DNA of 45,078 nucleotides from Phycisphaerae bacterium (GCA_016873335.1 VGXN01000009.1:1-45078); one strand, 5' to 3'; counted from the first letter of the stretch, positions 7,566 to 16,574 are shown. The notes: generated from the letters alone by a model not told the origin. A program made the numbers and translations.

Positions 7566-8984
7566 TCACTTCCACGCCCGAACGATGGACGCTTTCGGAT
7601 AGTAGCGCCCAAGGATGGCGCGCTCGTCCCGTCCTGCGCGTCCCATCGCCTCCGCTCCATGCTGGCACATGCCCACACCATGCCCGAAGCCGCGGCCCGT
7701 GATCGTCGCGTTGGCGCCCTGGATCACGACCTCGCAGTCGCAGGACTTGATGCTGGTTTTCGCATCGCCCGCCGCATTGATCGCGCGGCGGAAATCCTCC
7801 GCCTGGATTTGGAGATCCGCACCCCGCGTGGGTCGAAGACGCATGGCGACAGGTCGCCCCGCCGCGTTTCGATCAGCCGCCTCCACGCGCGCAAGTCCAT
7901 CCAACTTGGCGAGATCGCTGCGTCCGTTGGCAGCGCCCCACGCACGCAGTCGTGTCACGATTGCCGACACGGGAATCACGACCTTCCACGATGCCGCCGA
8001 GGAACTGCCGCAACACCCATCCTTGCGTGCGGCACCATCGCCCGTGGAAACGCTCGGGATGTCGTGATGTGGATTGTCCGTCACTGTGCCGAACGCGTTC
8101 GCGGGGCGACCGCCGCAGGCGCTCGAGTAATACGCGGGCACCACGCTGCCGGACTCGACGAGCACCTGACCGCGCGTCTGCCGCACGGCATCATTTGCCT
8201 TCGCATTGTCGGTCGCGCCAATCCACGCCTGACTCAACTGACCTGCCACCATGTCGTAGTGGCGCCGACCCTCCCAGCGGTCGGACTCCACCGTGGCGTA
8301 GCTGCGAGCGGCGATCGCCTGCGCTCGGTACGCGGCAGGCGTCCACGATGGGTACAGCTCCTTTGCAATCACGCCCGGCAGATAGGACTCCATGCCAACA
8401 CTCATGACGAGGTCGATGCCTTCCTCGGTGGCGTGCAGTCGCATCTCACCAGGCCAGTCCCGGTCGTTCCAGCGGATGTCACCTGCCTTGGTGAGTGGCT
8501 CGATCAGCAGCGGTCCACGCGCGAAGACACGCTCGCTCGGCGCTGCACCGCCACCGGATCGCGACACCTTCCAGCCATCGGGCAGCAGGCGTACCGTCAA
8601 AGTTCCCTCCGTTGTCCACGCCGCGGAGATCCCACCCCCATCGCCGAAAATCCGCACCTTGCCCGATGGCTTCAAGACCACGGGCTGCGCCAGAGGAAGC
8701 GCTGCGAGTCGGATTGCCACCATCGGCTCCGATGTGGGCGGTGTTGGAAGCGGCTTGGGTGGCGGTGGCTTCGGTGCGGCAGGTGGCTCCGTGGCAGCGG
8801 ACTGCTCCGCGTGCTGCGGTTGTTCGGGAGAACCCTGCGTGACCTGCGCCGATGTGGACTGCTCCACAGCCACCGGGCGCACAGGTGCCACAGGTCGAAC
8901 AGGATCGGGGGATGAACACGCAGCGATCAGCAGTGCGCTCAGGCCGATGCAGGCACGGTGCCCATGCATCAGAGCCTCGCGCAT
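7566..8984 (-). CDS. SpoIID/LytB-domain lipoprotein (probable peptidoglycan lytic enzyme)
   Basis: About 472 residues. The N-terminus has a lipoprotein signal with lipobox LIAAC (Cys about residue 23), then a proline/alanine/glutamine-rich linker to about residue 85. The SpoIID domain follows: GMESYLPGVIAKELYPSW, then AYRAQAIAARSYA, AYYSSACGG and near the end GFGHGVGMCQHGAEAMG. SpoIID of Bacillus is a lytic transglycosylase, but the domain is widespread in non-sporulating bacteria, so wall remodelling rather than sporulation is inferred. In-frame starts exist at 8990 (GTG), 8984 and 8969 (ATG); I chose 8984, nine bases after the upstream stop. It lies between the TPR/alpha-CTD gene and ribE with gaps of under 10 bases. 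Confidence 0.9.
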   Translation of the reverse strand: MREALMHGHRACIGLSALLIAACSSPDPVRPVAPVRPVAVEQSTSAQVTQGSPEQPQHAEQSAATEPPAAPKPPPPKPLPTPPTSEPMVAIRLAALPLAQPVVLKPSGKVRIFGDGGGISAAWTTEGTLTVRLLPDGWKVSRSGGGAAPSERVFARGPLLIEPLTKAGDIRWNDRDWPGEMRLHATEEGIDLVMSVGMESYLPGVIAKELYPSWTPAAYRAQAIAARSYATVESDRWEGRRHYDMVAGQLSQAWIGATDNAKANDAVRQTRGQVLVESGSVVPAYYSSACGGRPANAFGTVTDNPHHDIPSVSTGDGAARKDGCCGSSSAASWKVVIPVSAIVTRLRAWGAANGRSDLAKLDGLARVEAADRNAAGRPVAMRLRPTRGADLQIQAEDFRRAINAAGDAKTSIKSCDCEVVIQGANATITGRGFGHGVGMCQHGAEAMGRAGRDERAILGRYYPKASIVRAWK

Positions 8985-8993
8985 CCGCACGGA

Positions 8994-9911
8994 TCACTCG
9001 AGCGGACGGAGCGACAGACCATGGAGGGCCAACTGCGCCTTGATCTCGTCGAGACTTGTGAGACCGAAGTTCTTCAGTCCCATCAGTTCCGCTTCGGTGC
9101 GGCACGCCAGTTCGCCCAGCGTGTGCGCCCCGAGCAGCGTGATGGCCTTTTTCGCGCGGACGCTGAGTTCCATGGTGGACACTGAAATCAGCAGCACGGC
9201 TTCGTCATGCTGCCCCTTGAGATACTCGAGGTACTCCTTGCGGTACGCCTGATCCTGACCGCCCTCAAGTGCCTGCCCAAGCCGCAGACCGCGCGCGGCG
9301 AGCACGGCCTTGATCTCGCTGATGCTCGACTCGCCGAAGTTCTTGAACGCAAGCAGTTCCGCTTCGGTAATCCGCAGCAGGTCGCCGAGCGTGCGGATAT
9401 CCACCTTCTTCAGGCAGTTGCGCGCACGACCGCTGAGTTCGAAGTCTGTGATCAGCGTGTTGAGGATCAGGTTCTTGCGAACCTCTTGCTGCTGGGCGTC
9501 GGCATCGACCGTCAACTCGGTCACAACGGTGACATCCTTCAGGTACATCCGAGCGCGTGGGTGCGTGGGGTACTCATCCACGACGCGGCGCAGGCATCGC
9601 TCCGCACGCGTGAGTTCGTTCATGTCTTCGTACAGGATGGAGAGATTGATGAGCGCGTTCACAGGCGGCTTCTGTCCGAAGCAGATGCGCTCGTACAACT
9701 CGACCGCCTCCTCGTCTTCGCCAACGCGGTCGAGCAGGCGAGCGAGCGCGAAGATGGTGTCCACTGCGTGATGCTCGTCAAGCGCCTTGCGGTACGACTC
9801 GATGGCTGCGTCGCGGTCGCCCGATGTCTCGCACTGCTGCGCACGGTCGAGGTGTGGCTTGGCCTTCGCAGGATCGCCAGCATGAAGTGGCAACGTGGTG
9901 AATGAAGTCAT
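8994..9911 (-). CDS. TPR protein with two C-terminal RNA polymerase alpha-CTD modules
   Basis: 305 residues. Residues ~15-130 are TPR-like helical hairpins (SGDRDAAIESYRKALDE, GEDEEAVELYERI, NELTRAERCLRRVVDEYP). Two helix-hairpin-helix modules like the alpha subunit C-terminal domain follow, at ~155-212 (ELSGRARNCLKKVDIRTLGD) and ~245-302 (ELSVRAKKAITLLGAHTLGE). Both keep the arginine equivalent to E. coli alpha R265, which contacts UP-element DNA; the Asn at the N268 position is kept only in the first. There is no RpoA N-terminal domain, so this is not the polymerase subunit. A transcription-associated role is inferred. The longer reading begins with TTG at 9920; I use the ATG at 9911. The next gene begins within about 10 bases. 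Confidence 0.88.
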   Translation of the reverse strand: MTSFTTLPLHAGDPAKAKPHLDRAQQCETSGDRDAAIESYRKALDEHHAVDTIFALARLLDRVGEDEEAVELYERICFGQKPPVNALINLSILYEDMNELTRAERCLRRVVDEYPTHPRARMYLKDVTVVTELTVDADAQQQEVRKNLILNTLITDFELSGRARNCLKKVDIRTLGDLLRITEAELLAFKNFGESSISEIKAVLAARGLRLGQALEGGQDQAYRKEYLEYLKGQHDEAVLLISVSTMELSVRAKKAITLLGAHTLGELACRTEAELMGLKNFGLTSLDEIKAQLALHGLSLRPLE

Positions 9912-9977
9912 GGTGGTCAAAAAGCTCTTCGGTGTTGGAAAGAACGTGGGCGCCTCACAGACGCCTCAGACGCAACA

Positions 9978-11465
9978 TCATAGCGCAGTATCACCTTGCG
10001 CCGCGGCATCCCCCGCAGCGCCGCGTGCGGTCATCTGCAGTCGGATGTTGCGCCATGGACCTCGCTCGAAGCGCCACGCGAGCGCTGCGCCGAGCGCAAC
10101 GATGTAGAGCGTGGTGCCCGCCCACGGTCCCCACGAGCCCCACCGTGGGAACGCCACCGCGCATCCCCAACCGCCGCCCACGACCAGTATCCAACTGAGC
10201 CCGGCGGTGACCAGCCCGGGCCAGAGCGTGTCGCCCGCGCCCCGCAGTGCGCCAAGGTACACGATGCCGATGCCATCGAACGCTTGAAAGACCGCGGCGA
10301 GGATCATCACCGACGATCCGATTGCGACGATGCGCTCCAGATCGGCTCCGGACTCCCCCGCACCAAGAAAGATGCGCACCATCGGCTCACGCAGCAGCAT
10401 CATTAGTGCTCCCCAGATCGACATGTAGACGACACCCATCCAGAGCGAAGTGTGCGCGGCCTTCGCAGCGAGGTCCGGTTCGCGTGCACCGATGCATTGC
10501 CCGACAAGCGTTGTGGTCGCCACGGAGAATCCGACCGCAGGCATGAACGACAGATGCATGTACCGCAGCACGATCCAGCCCGCCGCGAGGTGCTCCGTGC
10601 CGAATCGCCCGACGAGCACCGTCATGAAGATTGCCCAGCACACCATCTCGTTGCCCTGCTGGAGGCTCGCGGGCCAGCCGACGCGGATCAGATCCCGAAT
10701 GCCGCCCACATCGATGCGCCACGCCGATCGGGTGCCGTACTGCCGCGCAATCTGCGGACCGAGAAACACGAACGCGGGGATTGCACTCTCCACGCAGATG
10801 CCGATCACCGTGGCGATCGCCGCGCCCTGCACTCCCATCGGCGACACGCCGGGCACTCCCGGCAAGCCGAGCGCGGGAAGTCCTTCCTCACCGTAGATCA
10901 GCACATAGTTGCCAATCACGTTCACGACATTTCCTGTGATGGCGGAGATGGTGATCACCTTGGGGCGACCGATGCCGAAGAAGAAGTTGGCGATCGACTT
11001 TCCGGCGAGGTTCAGCGCCGCGCCGAGCAGCAGCACGCGGCCATACGAGGTCTCAAGTTCGATGAGCGCGCGTTCATGTCCCATCGCTTCGAACGCGGTC
11101 GGCAGCCCCCACACCGCCATCGGCAGCAGGAGGATGCCCCAACTGAACACGGCAAACCAAACGCCGCACCACGCGTAGCCAGCGGCGCGCTGCGACTCGC
11201 CGCGCCCGACACACTGCGAGACGAATGTGTTGACAATGGTGATCACGCCATAGAAGAACGCCATCGCAGTCCACGCCCACACGCCGCCGTTGCCCTGCGC
11301 GGCCAGTTCGAGTCCCCCGAGTTGCGACACCATGAGGCTGTCCATGAACTGCATCACGGTGTAGCTGGTCATCGTGACGACGGTCGGCCACGCGAGGGAC
11401 CAGACGCGCTGGGCGCGCTTCAATCCGCTGAGATGATGGAAGTCAGCGTGCTGCACCGGCTGCAT
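9978..11465 (-). CDS. MATE-family multidrug/Na+ antiporter
   Basis: 495 residues with about twelve hydrophobic segments in two similar halves. The first helix region, SLAWPTVVTMTSYTVMQFMDSLMVSQLG, is typical of MATE exporters, which swap Na+ or H+ for organic cations or metabolites across the inner membrane. NTFVSQCVGRGE in the first half and TTLVGQCIGARE in the second are the matching repeat motifs. The ATG at 11465 lies 39 bases after the nuoG stop, so it is probably co-transcribed with nuoG. Substrate cannot be told from sequence. Roughly the last 25 residues are an alanine-rich cytoplasmic tail. Confidence 0.92.
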   Translation of the reverse strand: MQPVQHADFHHLSGLKRAQRVWSLAWPTVVTMTSYTVMQFMDSLMVSQLGGLELAAQGNGGVWAWTAMAFFYGVITIVNTFVSQCVGRGESQRAAGYAWCGVWFAVFSWGILLLPMAVWGLPTAFEAMGHERALIELETSYGRVLLLGAALNLAGKSIANFFFGIGRPKVITISAITGNVVNVIGNYVLIYGEEGLPALGLPGVPGVSPMGVQGAAIATVIGICVESAIPAFVFLGPQIARQYGTRSAWRIDVGGIRDLIRVGWPASLQQGNEMVCWAIFMTVLVGRFGTEHLAAGWIVLRYMHLSFMPAVGFSVATTTLVGQCIGAREPDLAAKAAHTSLWMGVVYMSIWGALMMLLREPMVRIFLGAGESGADLERIVAIGSSVMILAAVFQAFDGIGIVYLGALRGAGDTLWPGLVTAGLSWILVVGGGWGCAVAFPRWGSWGPWAGTTLYIVALGAALAWRFERGPWRNIRLQMTARGAAGDAAAQGDTAL

Positions 11466-11504
11466 GGCCAGGGAACCTCGTTGTTGCGCCGCAAACGCCG
11501 CGCG

Positions 11505-13187
11505 TCACAGATCGGCCGTGACCATGTCGCTTGCGCGCCCCGCTGCAACGGGCGGGTGGCACACCTGCGACACGAACGCCTCGAGCCCCTTCACCTGCGC
11601 CATCTGCGTGCGCGTTCGGGCGGCATCGAATGCGTCGTCGACGGACTGCCCGGCACGTGCGCCGAGTTCGAGCGCGATCTGCGCTTCGCTCTTGGCGAAG
11701 TCGATCGGAAGGATCGCGCGCTCGAAAGACTGGAGGCGACCGCGGGCGTTCTCGAAGCAGCCTGCCTTCTCGATCCATGTTGCCGAGGGAAGCAGCACTT
11801 CAGCGTGCGAGTTCAAGCGTGTCGGCAGCGTATCGATCAGCACCAGCCGCCGTGTCGCGAGCGCCGCACCCATCGGCTCGGTGACCCACGCGCTTGGGTA
11901 GTTGCCTGTGACCAGCACGGTGCCCGCGCCGGCTGTCGTCAGCGCGGCGACAAAGCCCTCGGCATCCGTGACATGCGCCGCGCCCGCCGGCATCTTGCGC
12001 GCGGGCTGCGATGCAGCGAGTGCCTCAAGGACGCGCCGCACACCGCGTGCGTTGGGCGCCTTCTCCGCGTGGATGGTGAATCCGCCCGCAAGCGTCCGAT
12101 CCTGCCCGCTGCGCGGAACGGGACCGACACCCAACACGGCGGATGGATCGAGCCCGAGCACGAATCGACCGAGCAGGAACGCGTCCTCACAGGAGAGCAT
12201 CGGCGAGATCAGCGCTGCCAAACGGCCGCTGCGCGCACCAGCCTGCAAGACTTCCACCGCGCGCGCGAGCGAAGTCTGCCACGCTTCACTCGGATCTTCA
12301 CGGTCGAACGCCGGCTTCCCCCGCACCACTGGCATCGTCAGCCGCTGCTCGCTGTGCACGAACTTCCAGCCGTAGCGCACTTCATCGGTGATCCACCATT
12401 GGTTCACCTCGAGGTTCGTCCGCGGCTTCACGCGGTAGACCGTTCCCTCGTTGTGCTCGACCGAGATGTTGTCGCCGCTTGCCGTGATGCCATCGATCGA
12501 CGGCGTCTTCTTCAGGAACCACACGCGCTGCTGGAACAGGAAGTCCTTGTCCAGCAGTGCGCCGACGGGGCAGAGATCGACCACATTGCCTGAGAGCTCG
12601 TTGTCGAGTCCCTTGCCCGGGAAGACATCGATCATCTCCGTTCCGCCGCGCCCCTCCACCATCAGCTCATGGGTCTGCGTGACCTCCTTCGTGAAACGCA
12701 CGCAGCGTGTGCACATGATGCAGCGGTCGCTGTAGAGCAGCACGTGCTCGCCGACGTCCTTCTTGGGGTTCTTGATCTTGTCTTCTTGGAAACGCGAGTG
12801 ACTGCGCCCGTACTCGTAGGAGTAGTCCTGCAGGTGGCACTCGCCTGCCTGATCGCACACCGCGCAGTCCACGGGATGGTTGATGAGCAGGAACTCCATC
12901 ACCGCCTTCTGGTTTGCGACTGCCTTGGGGCTTTCGGTGGTGACGACCATGCCCTCCGCGGCGGGCGTGTGGCAGGTGGGCATCAGCTTGGGAATCTTCT
13001 CGAGCTGCCCCGACTTCGGATTGGGCTGACTGATCTCCGCAAGACAGATGCGGCAGTTCGCAGGAACTGAAAGACCAGGGTGGTAGCAGTAGTGCGGGAT
13101 CTCGATGCCACCTTGCAGCGCCACATCGATGATCGATTGGCCCTTCGTGAACTCGAGTGGAACGCCGTTGATGGTCAGGTGGGGCAT
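11505..13187 (-). CDS. nuoG: NADH-quinone oxidoreductase subunit G (NuoG)
   Basis: 560-residue iron-sulfur subunit of complex I, which passes electrons from NADH toward quinone. The N-terminal ferredoxin-like domain binds a 2Fe-2S cluster (Cys34, Cys45, Cys48, Cys72). A His-Cys 4Fe-4S motif follows (His104, Cys108, Cys111, Cys117), then a further 4Fe-4S set (Cys156, Cys159, Cys162, Cys206). The molybdopterin-oxidoreductase-like remainder is short: E. coli NuoG is about 900 residues, so the C-terminal domain is reduced. No other nuo genes are in the window, so complex I genes are dispersed or this is a solitary copy. Its neighbours are a membrane protein gene 51 bases upstream and a MATE gene 39 bases downstream. 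Confidence 0.94.
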   Translation of the reverse strand: MPHLTINGVPLEFTKGQSIIDVALQGGIEIPHYCYHPGLSVPANCRICLAEISQPNPKSGQLEKIPKLMPTCHTPAAEGMVVTTESPKAVANQKAVMEFLLINHPVDCAVCDQAGECHLQDYSYEYGRSHSRFQEDKIKNPKKDVGEHVLLYSDRCIMCTRCVRFTKEVTQTHELMVEGRGGTEMIDVFPGKGLDNELSGNVVDLCPVGALLDKDFLFQQRVWFLKKTPSIDGITASGDNISVEHNEGTVYRVKPRTNLEVNQWWITDEVRYGWKFVHSEQRLTMPVVRGKPAFDREDPSEAWQTSLARAVEVLQAGARSGRLAALISPMLSCEDAFLLGRFVLGLDPSAVLGVGPVPRSGQDRTLAGGFTIHAEKAPNARGVRRVLEALAASQPARKMPAGAAHVTDAEGFVAALTTAGAGTVLVTGNYPSAWVTEPMGAALATRRLVLIDTLPTRLNSHAEVLLPSATWIEKAGCFENARGRLQSFERAILPIDFAKSEAQIALELGARAGQSVDDAFDAARTRTQMAQVKGLEAFVSQVCHPPVAAGRASDMVTADL

Positions 13188-13238
13188 GATGAGTTGACGC
13201 GTGGATGAGTCCTCTTGTGCGCCGAGCGGCAGCGCATC

Positions 13239-13898
13239 CTAGCGACCGTCCGCAGCCGAGGCAGCGGATCGCGTGATGCACTCGATCTCGATGGCGCCGT
13301 CCACCACATCGACCGCACAGATCTCGACCGTCCGCCCATCGTGCAGCGGATGAAGCGTGGGCAGCTGCTTCTGCGCGGCAGTCTCTCCGTCGAGGAAGCG
13401 CCAGGCGATTGCACCGCCCGATGGCACGGGCAGACGCCCGATCGCTCCGCGTGCAGGCTGCAGCCGAACGGCGCCCCCCTCCACGCTCGGCACCACATCG
13501 CAGCTGAAGATGCGCCCGCCCGTCTCGAGCAGCAGGGTCATGCAACCGGGGTCGCAGCGCACCTCGGCTGCAACGCCCTCCAGCGGCCACGCAAAGGAAG
13601 GATCATGTGAACGCCACTGTGGCAGACGAACGGCGAGCCAGGCGTTCACATCGTGCGCATGAATGCGAACCGCCCAGCGCGCATTCGGCTCGCGGATACG
13701 CGAGACAGCGGCGGCGAGATTCTGCTCGAGGCTCCGTGCGCGGTCGGCGCTCGTCGGATCCGCTGCAATCTGCAGCGGGTCCTGCCAACCGCGCGGAGGC
13801 AGCGATGCGAGGATGAGACCGGCGGCCGCGAACAGCAGCAGCGCCGCGCCCGCCACAAGCAGGAATACGCCCGCGCGCCGCATCGGGGAGCCGCGCAT
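13239..13898 (-). CDS. Uncharacterised membrane-anchored protein
   Basis: 219 residues. One N-terminal hydrophobic helix (about residues 8-33, GVFLLVAGAALLLFAAAG) is followed by a soluble, probably periplasmic domain with alternating beta-like and charged segments. WAVRIHAHDVNAWLAVRLPQW is its most ordered stretch and resembles the start of a lipid-binding or DUF-type fold, but no family was recognised. The ATG at 13898 is separated by one base from the stop of the upstream ketosynthase gene (TGAGATG), indicating coupling, so a role linked to the ketosynthase product is plausible but unproven. A second ATG five codons on is also possible. The gene has the same composition as its neighbours. 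Confidence 0.75.
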   Translation of the reverse strand: MRGSPMRRAGVFLLVAGAALLLFAAAGLILASLPPRGWQDPLQIAADPTSADRARSLEQNLAAAVSRIREPNARWAVRIHAHDVNAWLAVRLPQWRSHDPSFAWPLEGVAAEVRCDPGCMTLLLETGGRIFSCDVVPSVEGGAVRLQPARGAIGRLPVPSGGAIAWRFLDGETAAQKQLPTLHPLHDGRTVEICAVDVVDGAIEIECITRSAASAADGR

Positions 13899-13899
13899 C

Positions 13900-15237
13900 T
13901 CAGCCCTCGAAGGCCGTCACGCACACCGTGTCGTTCTGTCCACCAAAGCCGAACGAATTGGAGAGGCATGTGCGCACCACCGAGGCGCGCGGCGTGTTGG
14001 GCACGTAGTCAAGATCGCATTCAGGATCGGGCGTCGCATAGTTGATCGTGGGAGGCAACATGCCTCGCTCGATCGCCATCACGCAGGTGATGAACTCGAC
14101 GGCACCTGCAGCCGCGATGAGGTGACCGAGCATGCTCTTGACCGAACTCATCGGCACTTCCTTCGCGAGATCGCCGAAGACGCGCTTCACCGCGAGCGTC
14201 TCGATCGAGTCATTCTCCTTGGTGCCCGTGCCATGCGCGCTGATGTAGTGAACAAGCGGACGCCCGTCGCTGCCGCGCGCGTGCGGATCAATCCCCGCCT
14301 GCCCGAGCGCCTGCAGCATGGCAGCGGCAGCGCCGCGCCCTTCCGGCTCGATGTCGGTGATGCGATAGGAGTCGGCGCTCGACCCGAATCCGATCACCTC
14401 GGCAAGGGGCTTCGCACCACGGCGCCGCGCGTGCGCGAGGGTTTCCAGGATGAGCATGCCCGCACCCTCGCCCATGACGAATCCGCCGCGGGTCATGTCG
14501 AAGGGACGGCTGGCCTTCGTTGGATTGCCGGTGCTCGTGCTCAGGGCGGTCAGTCGATTGAATCCCGTCACGCCGAGCACGTGGATCATGGTGTGTGCGC
14601 CGCCGGCGATCATGACATCCGCTTCGCCGCCGCGAAGAATGCTGCACGCTTCGCCGATCGCCTGCGTGCTCGCGGCGCACGCCGTGAGGCAGTTGGATGT
14701 CGGTCCGCGCACATCGAACTCGCGGGCAATGTGCGCGAGCGGCATGTTCGGCTCCTGCTCGATCTCGCACGCTGCCTGCAGCAGCGAGTGACCGAGCTTC
14801 GCCCATGTCGCGCCATCCGTGCGACCTTGCGACGCATCCCACGAGCGGATGTTCGCGGCGAGATAGTTCATCGTGTCGATGACCCCCTCGCCTGCGCCGA
14901 GATACATCCCCACGCGCCGCGCGTTCGCGGGTGGGGTCTGATGGAGCTGCGCCTGCTTCCACGCCTGCGCCGCCGCGCCGAGCGCAAACTGCGAGTTGAT
15001 GCCCGCATTCTTGTGCAGAGCGATGTCGCGGACGAACGGTCGCACGTCGAAATCCTTCACTTCCGCCGCGAAGGTCGTCGGGAACGTGCGCGCGTCGAAG
15101 CGCGTGATGGGCGCCATGCCGCACGCGCCGCGCATCAGGGCGGACCAGACCGTCTCAAGATCGTGACCGAGCGGCGTGACCCAACCCATGCCGGTGACCA
15201 CCACGCGCTCGGCGTCGCTTCGGCGTGCGGCGTTCAT
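13900..15237 (-). CDS. fabF: Beta-ketoacyl-ACP synthase II-like (catalytically intact ketosynthase)
   Basis: 445 residues of thiolase-fold condensing enzyme. The catalytic residues expected of FabF/KS-alpha are present: Cys187 in NCLTACAAS, His335 in SAHGTGTKEND, Lys367 and His372 in SVKSMLGHLIAAAGA. The C-terminal NSFGFGGQND is also standard. It should extend acyl chains on ACP by decarboxylative Claisen condensation. The start is the ATG at 15237, four-base overlapped (ATGA) with the stop of the upstream ketosynthase paralog. A longer upstream frame would run through that paralog and is rejected. The pair resembles KS-alpha/KS-beta of type II systems, but no ACP, ketoreductase or acyltransferase gene is adjacent, so primary or secondary lipid synthesis cannot be decided. 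Confidence 0.93.
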   Translation of the reverse strand: MNAARRSDAERVVVTGMGWVTPLGHDLETVWSALMRGACGMAPITRFDARTFPTTFAAEVKDFDVRPFVRDIALHKNAGINSQFALGAAAQAWKQAQLHQTPPANARRVGMYLGAGEGVIDTMNYLAANIRSWDASQGRTDGATWAKLGHSLLQAACEIEQEPNMPLAHIAREFDVRGPTSNCLTACAASTQAIGEACSILRGGEADVMIAGGAHTMIHVLGVTGFNRLTALSTSTGNPTKASRPFDMTRGGFVMGEGAGMLILETLAHARRRGAKPLAEVIGFGSSADSYRITDIEPEGRGAAAAMLQALGQAGIDPHARGSDGRPLVHYISAHGTGTKENDSIETLAVKRVFGDLAKEVPMSSVKSMLGHLIAAAGAVEFITCVMAIERGMLPPTINYATPDPECDLDYVPNTPRASVVRTCLSNSFGFGGQNDTVCVTAFEG

Positions 15238-16574
15238 GCGATCCTCCCGAGCACCATCGCAGCGCTCTGTCCGCCGAGCCCTGTGGTGGTGACGACGATA
15301 TGACGCAGTGTTGCCGCCATGGCTCCACGCGCATCCGCATCCACACCGAGTTTCGCGGAGCCGCCCGTCGAGAGCCGCGCAGGCAAACGCTGCTCGCGCA
15401 GACAACGCGCTGCGACGCATGCGGCGAGCGCACTCGTGCCCGCACCCACGATGCCGACCTGCGGCGCGACCGTCACGAGCGGCAGCGATGCCGCGCGGGC
15501 ACCGAAAATCTGCCGAACCGCATGCGCCTCCGCCGCATCGACGCACGCGATGCCGCTGCCCATTGGTACCACCGCATCCACTTCATCGGCGCGAACGCCA
15601 GCCTGCTGCAACGCACCTTCGACAGCAGCGGCGATGTCATCACCGGTGTTTGCGAGATCAACGCCCACCGTGTCCTCGCAGCGGCACTGCGTTGCCGCAA
15701 AGCCGCAAAGCTCCGCCCACGCCGTCGCGCCGCGCGACTTCGCACTCTCGGCGCTCTCCACGATGAGCAGACCGCCGCCCTCGCCGAGCACCGTTCCATC
15801 GGCGGATGGATCGAACGGACGAACCGCCGCCGCGCCATCGCCCCCCTCCGGCACGCGCGCGAGTCGCTGCGCGAATGTCTGTCGCAGCAGACCCATGTAG
15901 TTCACCTTGCTCTCGGCGCCGCCCGAGAGGCATGCATCCGCGTCGCCGCGGCGAATCACGCGCATGCTTTCGCCGATGGACAGCCCGCCCGATGCCTCTG
16001 CGCATGTGATCGTGTTCGACGGACCCTGACAGTCATGGATGATCGTGACGTGGCACGCGAGCATGTTGGGCAGATACTTCAGCAGCCAGAGCGGCGTCAG
16101 ATTGTTCATGCCGGTGCGCCCCCACTCGCCGCAATCGAACGAACCATCGGCGGTCTGGCAGGACTGCATCGCGACCGCCAACTCGTCGGAGTCGGCGGGG
16201 ATCAGACCAGCGCCGATCTGGCATCCGACGCGCGCCGGCGGGATGGTCGGCGTCGCGCCCTCCGCAGTGCCGCGCGTCACGAGACCCGCGGACTGCACGG
16301 CGCTTGCGGCCGCCGCCACGGCGATCTCGATGTCGCGTGCCATCACCTTGGTTGCCTTGCGATAGCTCTTGGGAACGATCGCGCGGATATCGAGTTGCTC
16401 AGGCGCGATCGTGGCCGCCACCGTGCTGCTGAACCCCGAGGCGTTCCACGCGGTGATCGGGCGGATCGCCGTCGCGCCGCTGCACAGTCCATCCCAGAGC
16501 GCATCGATGCCGATGCCGAAGCCCGACACCGGTCCGACACCGGTGATCAGCACGCGTCTGGAAGGTCCTGACAT
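15234..16574 (-). CDS. Ketosynthase-like protein lacking catalytic triad (KS-beta / chain-length-factor-like)
   Basis: 446 residues with the overall ketosynthase layout (VLITGVGPVSGFG at the start, DCQGPSNTITCAEASGG in the middle, TTTGLGGQSA at the end). Aligned to its downstream neighbour, the active-site Cys position is Glu193, although a Cys lies two residues before. The first His position is Met338, the Lys position Ala370 and the second His position Ile375. All catalytic residues are therefore replaced. In type II polyketide systems such a dead partner (KS-beta/CLF) dimerises with the active KS and sets chain length; that role is inferred here. The stop overlaps the active ketosynthase start as ATGA, giving 1:1 coupled synthesis. 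It lies 36 bases after a DAHP synthase gene. Confidence 0.88.
   Translation of the reverse strand: MSGPSRRVLITGVGPVSGFGIGIDALWDGLCSGATAIRPITAWNASGFSSTVAATIAPEQLDIRAIVPKSYRKATKVMARDIEIAVAAAASAVQSAGLVTRGTAEGATPTIPPARVGCQIGAGLIPADSDELAVAMQSCQTADGSFDCGEWGRTGMNNLTPLWLLKYLPNMLACHVTIIHDCQGPSNTITCAEASGGLSIGESMRVIRRGDADACLSGGAESKVNYMGLLRQTFAQRLARVPEGGDGAAAVRPFDPSADGTVLGEGGGLLIVESAESAKSRGATAWAELCGFAATQCRCEDTVGVDLANTGDDIAAAVEGALQQAGVRADEVDAVVPMGSGIACVDAAEAHAVRQIFGARAASLPLVTVAPQVGIVGAGTSALAACVAARCLREQRLPARLSTGGSAKLGVDADARGAMAATLRHIVVTTTGLGGQSAAMVLGRIA

Noticed and set aside
7260-8915. Plus-strand open frame of 551 codons across ribE and the SpoIID-like gene
   Set aside because: Antisense shadow of two recognised genes; the composition is not protein-like.
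7566-8984. Evidence of sporulation from SpoIID and SpoIIE-type domains
   Set aside because: Both domains are common in non-sporulating bacteria; no other sporulation genes are present and the envelope genes are Gram-negative.
10452-12593. Plus-strand open frame of 713 codons across nuoG and the MATE gene
   Set aside because: It is antisense to two well-identified genes, its translation is rich in Arg, His and Ala without ordered hydrophobic pattern, and such shadows are common in GC-rich DNA.
13663-15303. Plus-strand open frame of 546 codons across the active ketosynthase
   Set aside because: Antisense to a gene with all catalytic residues; no family features.
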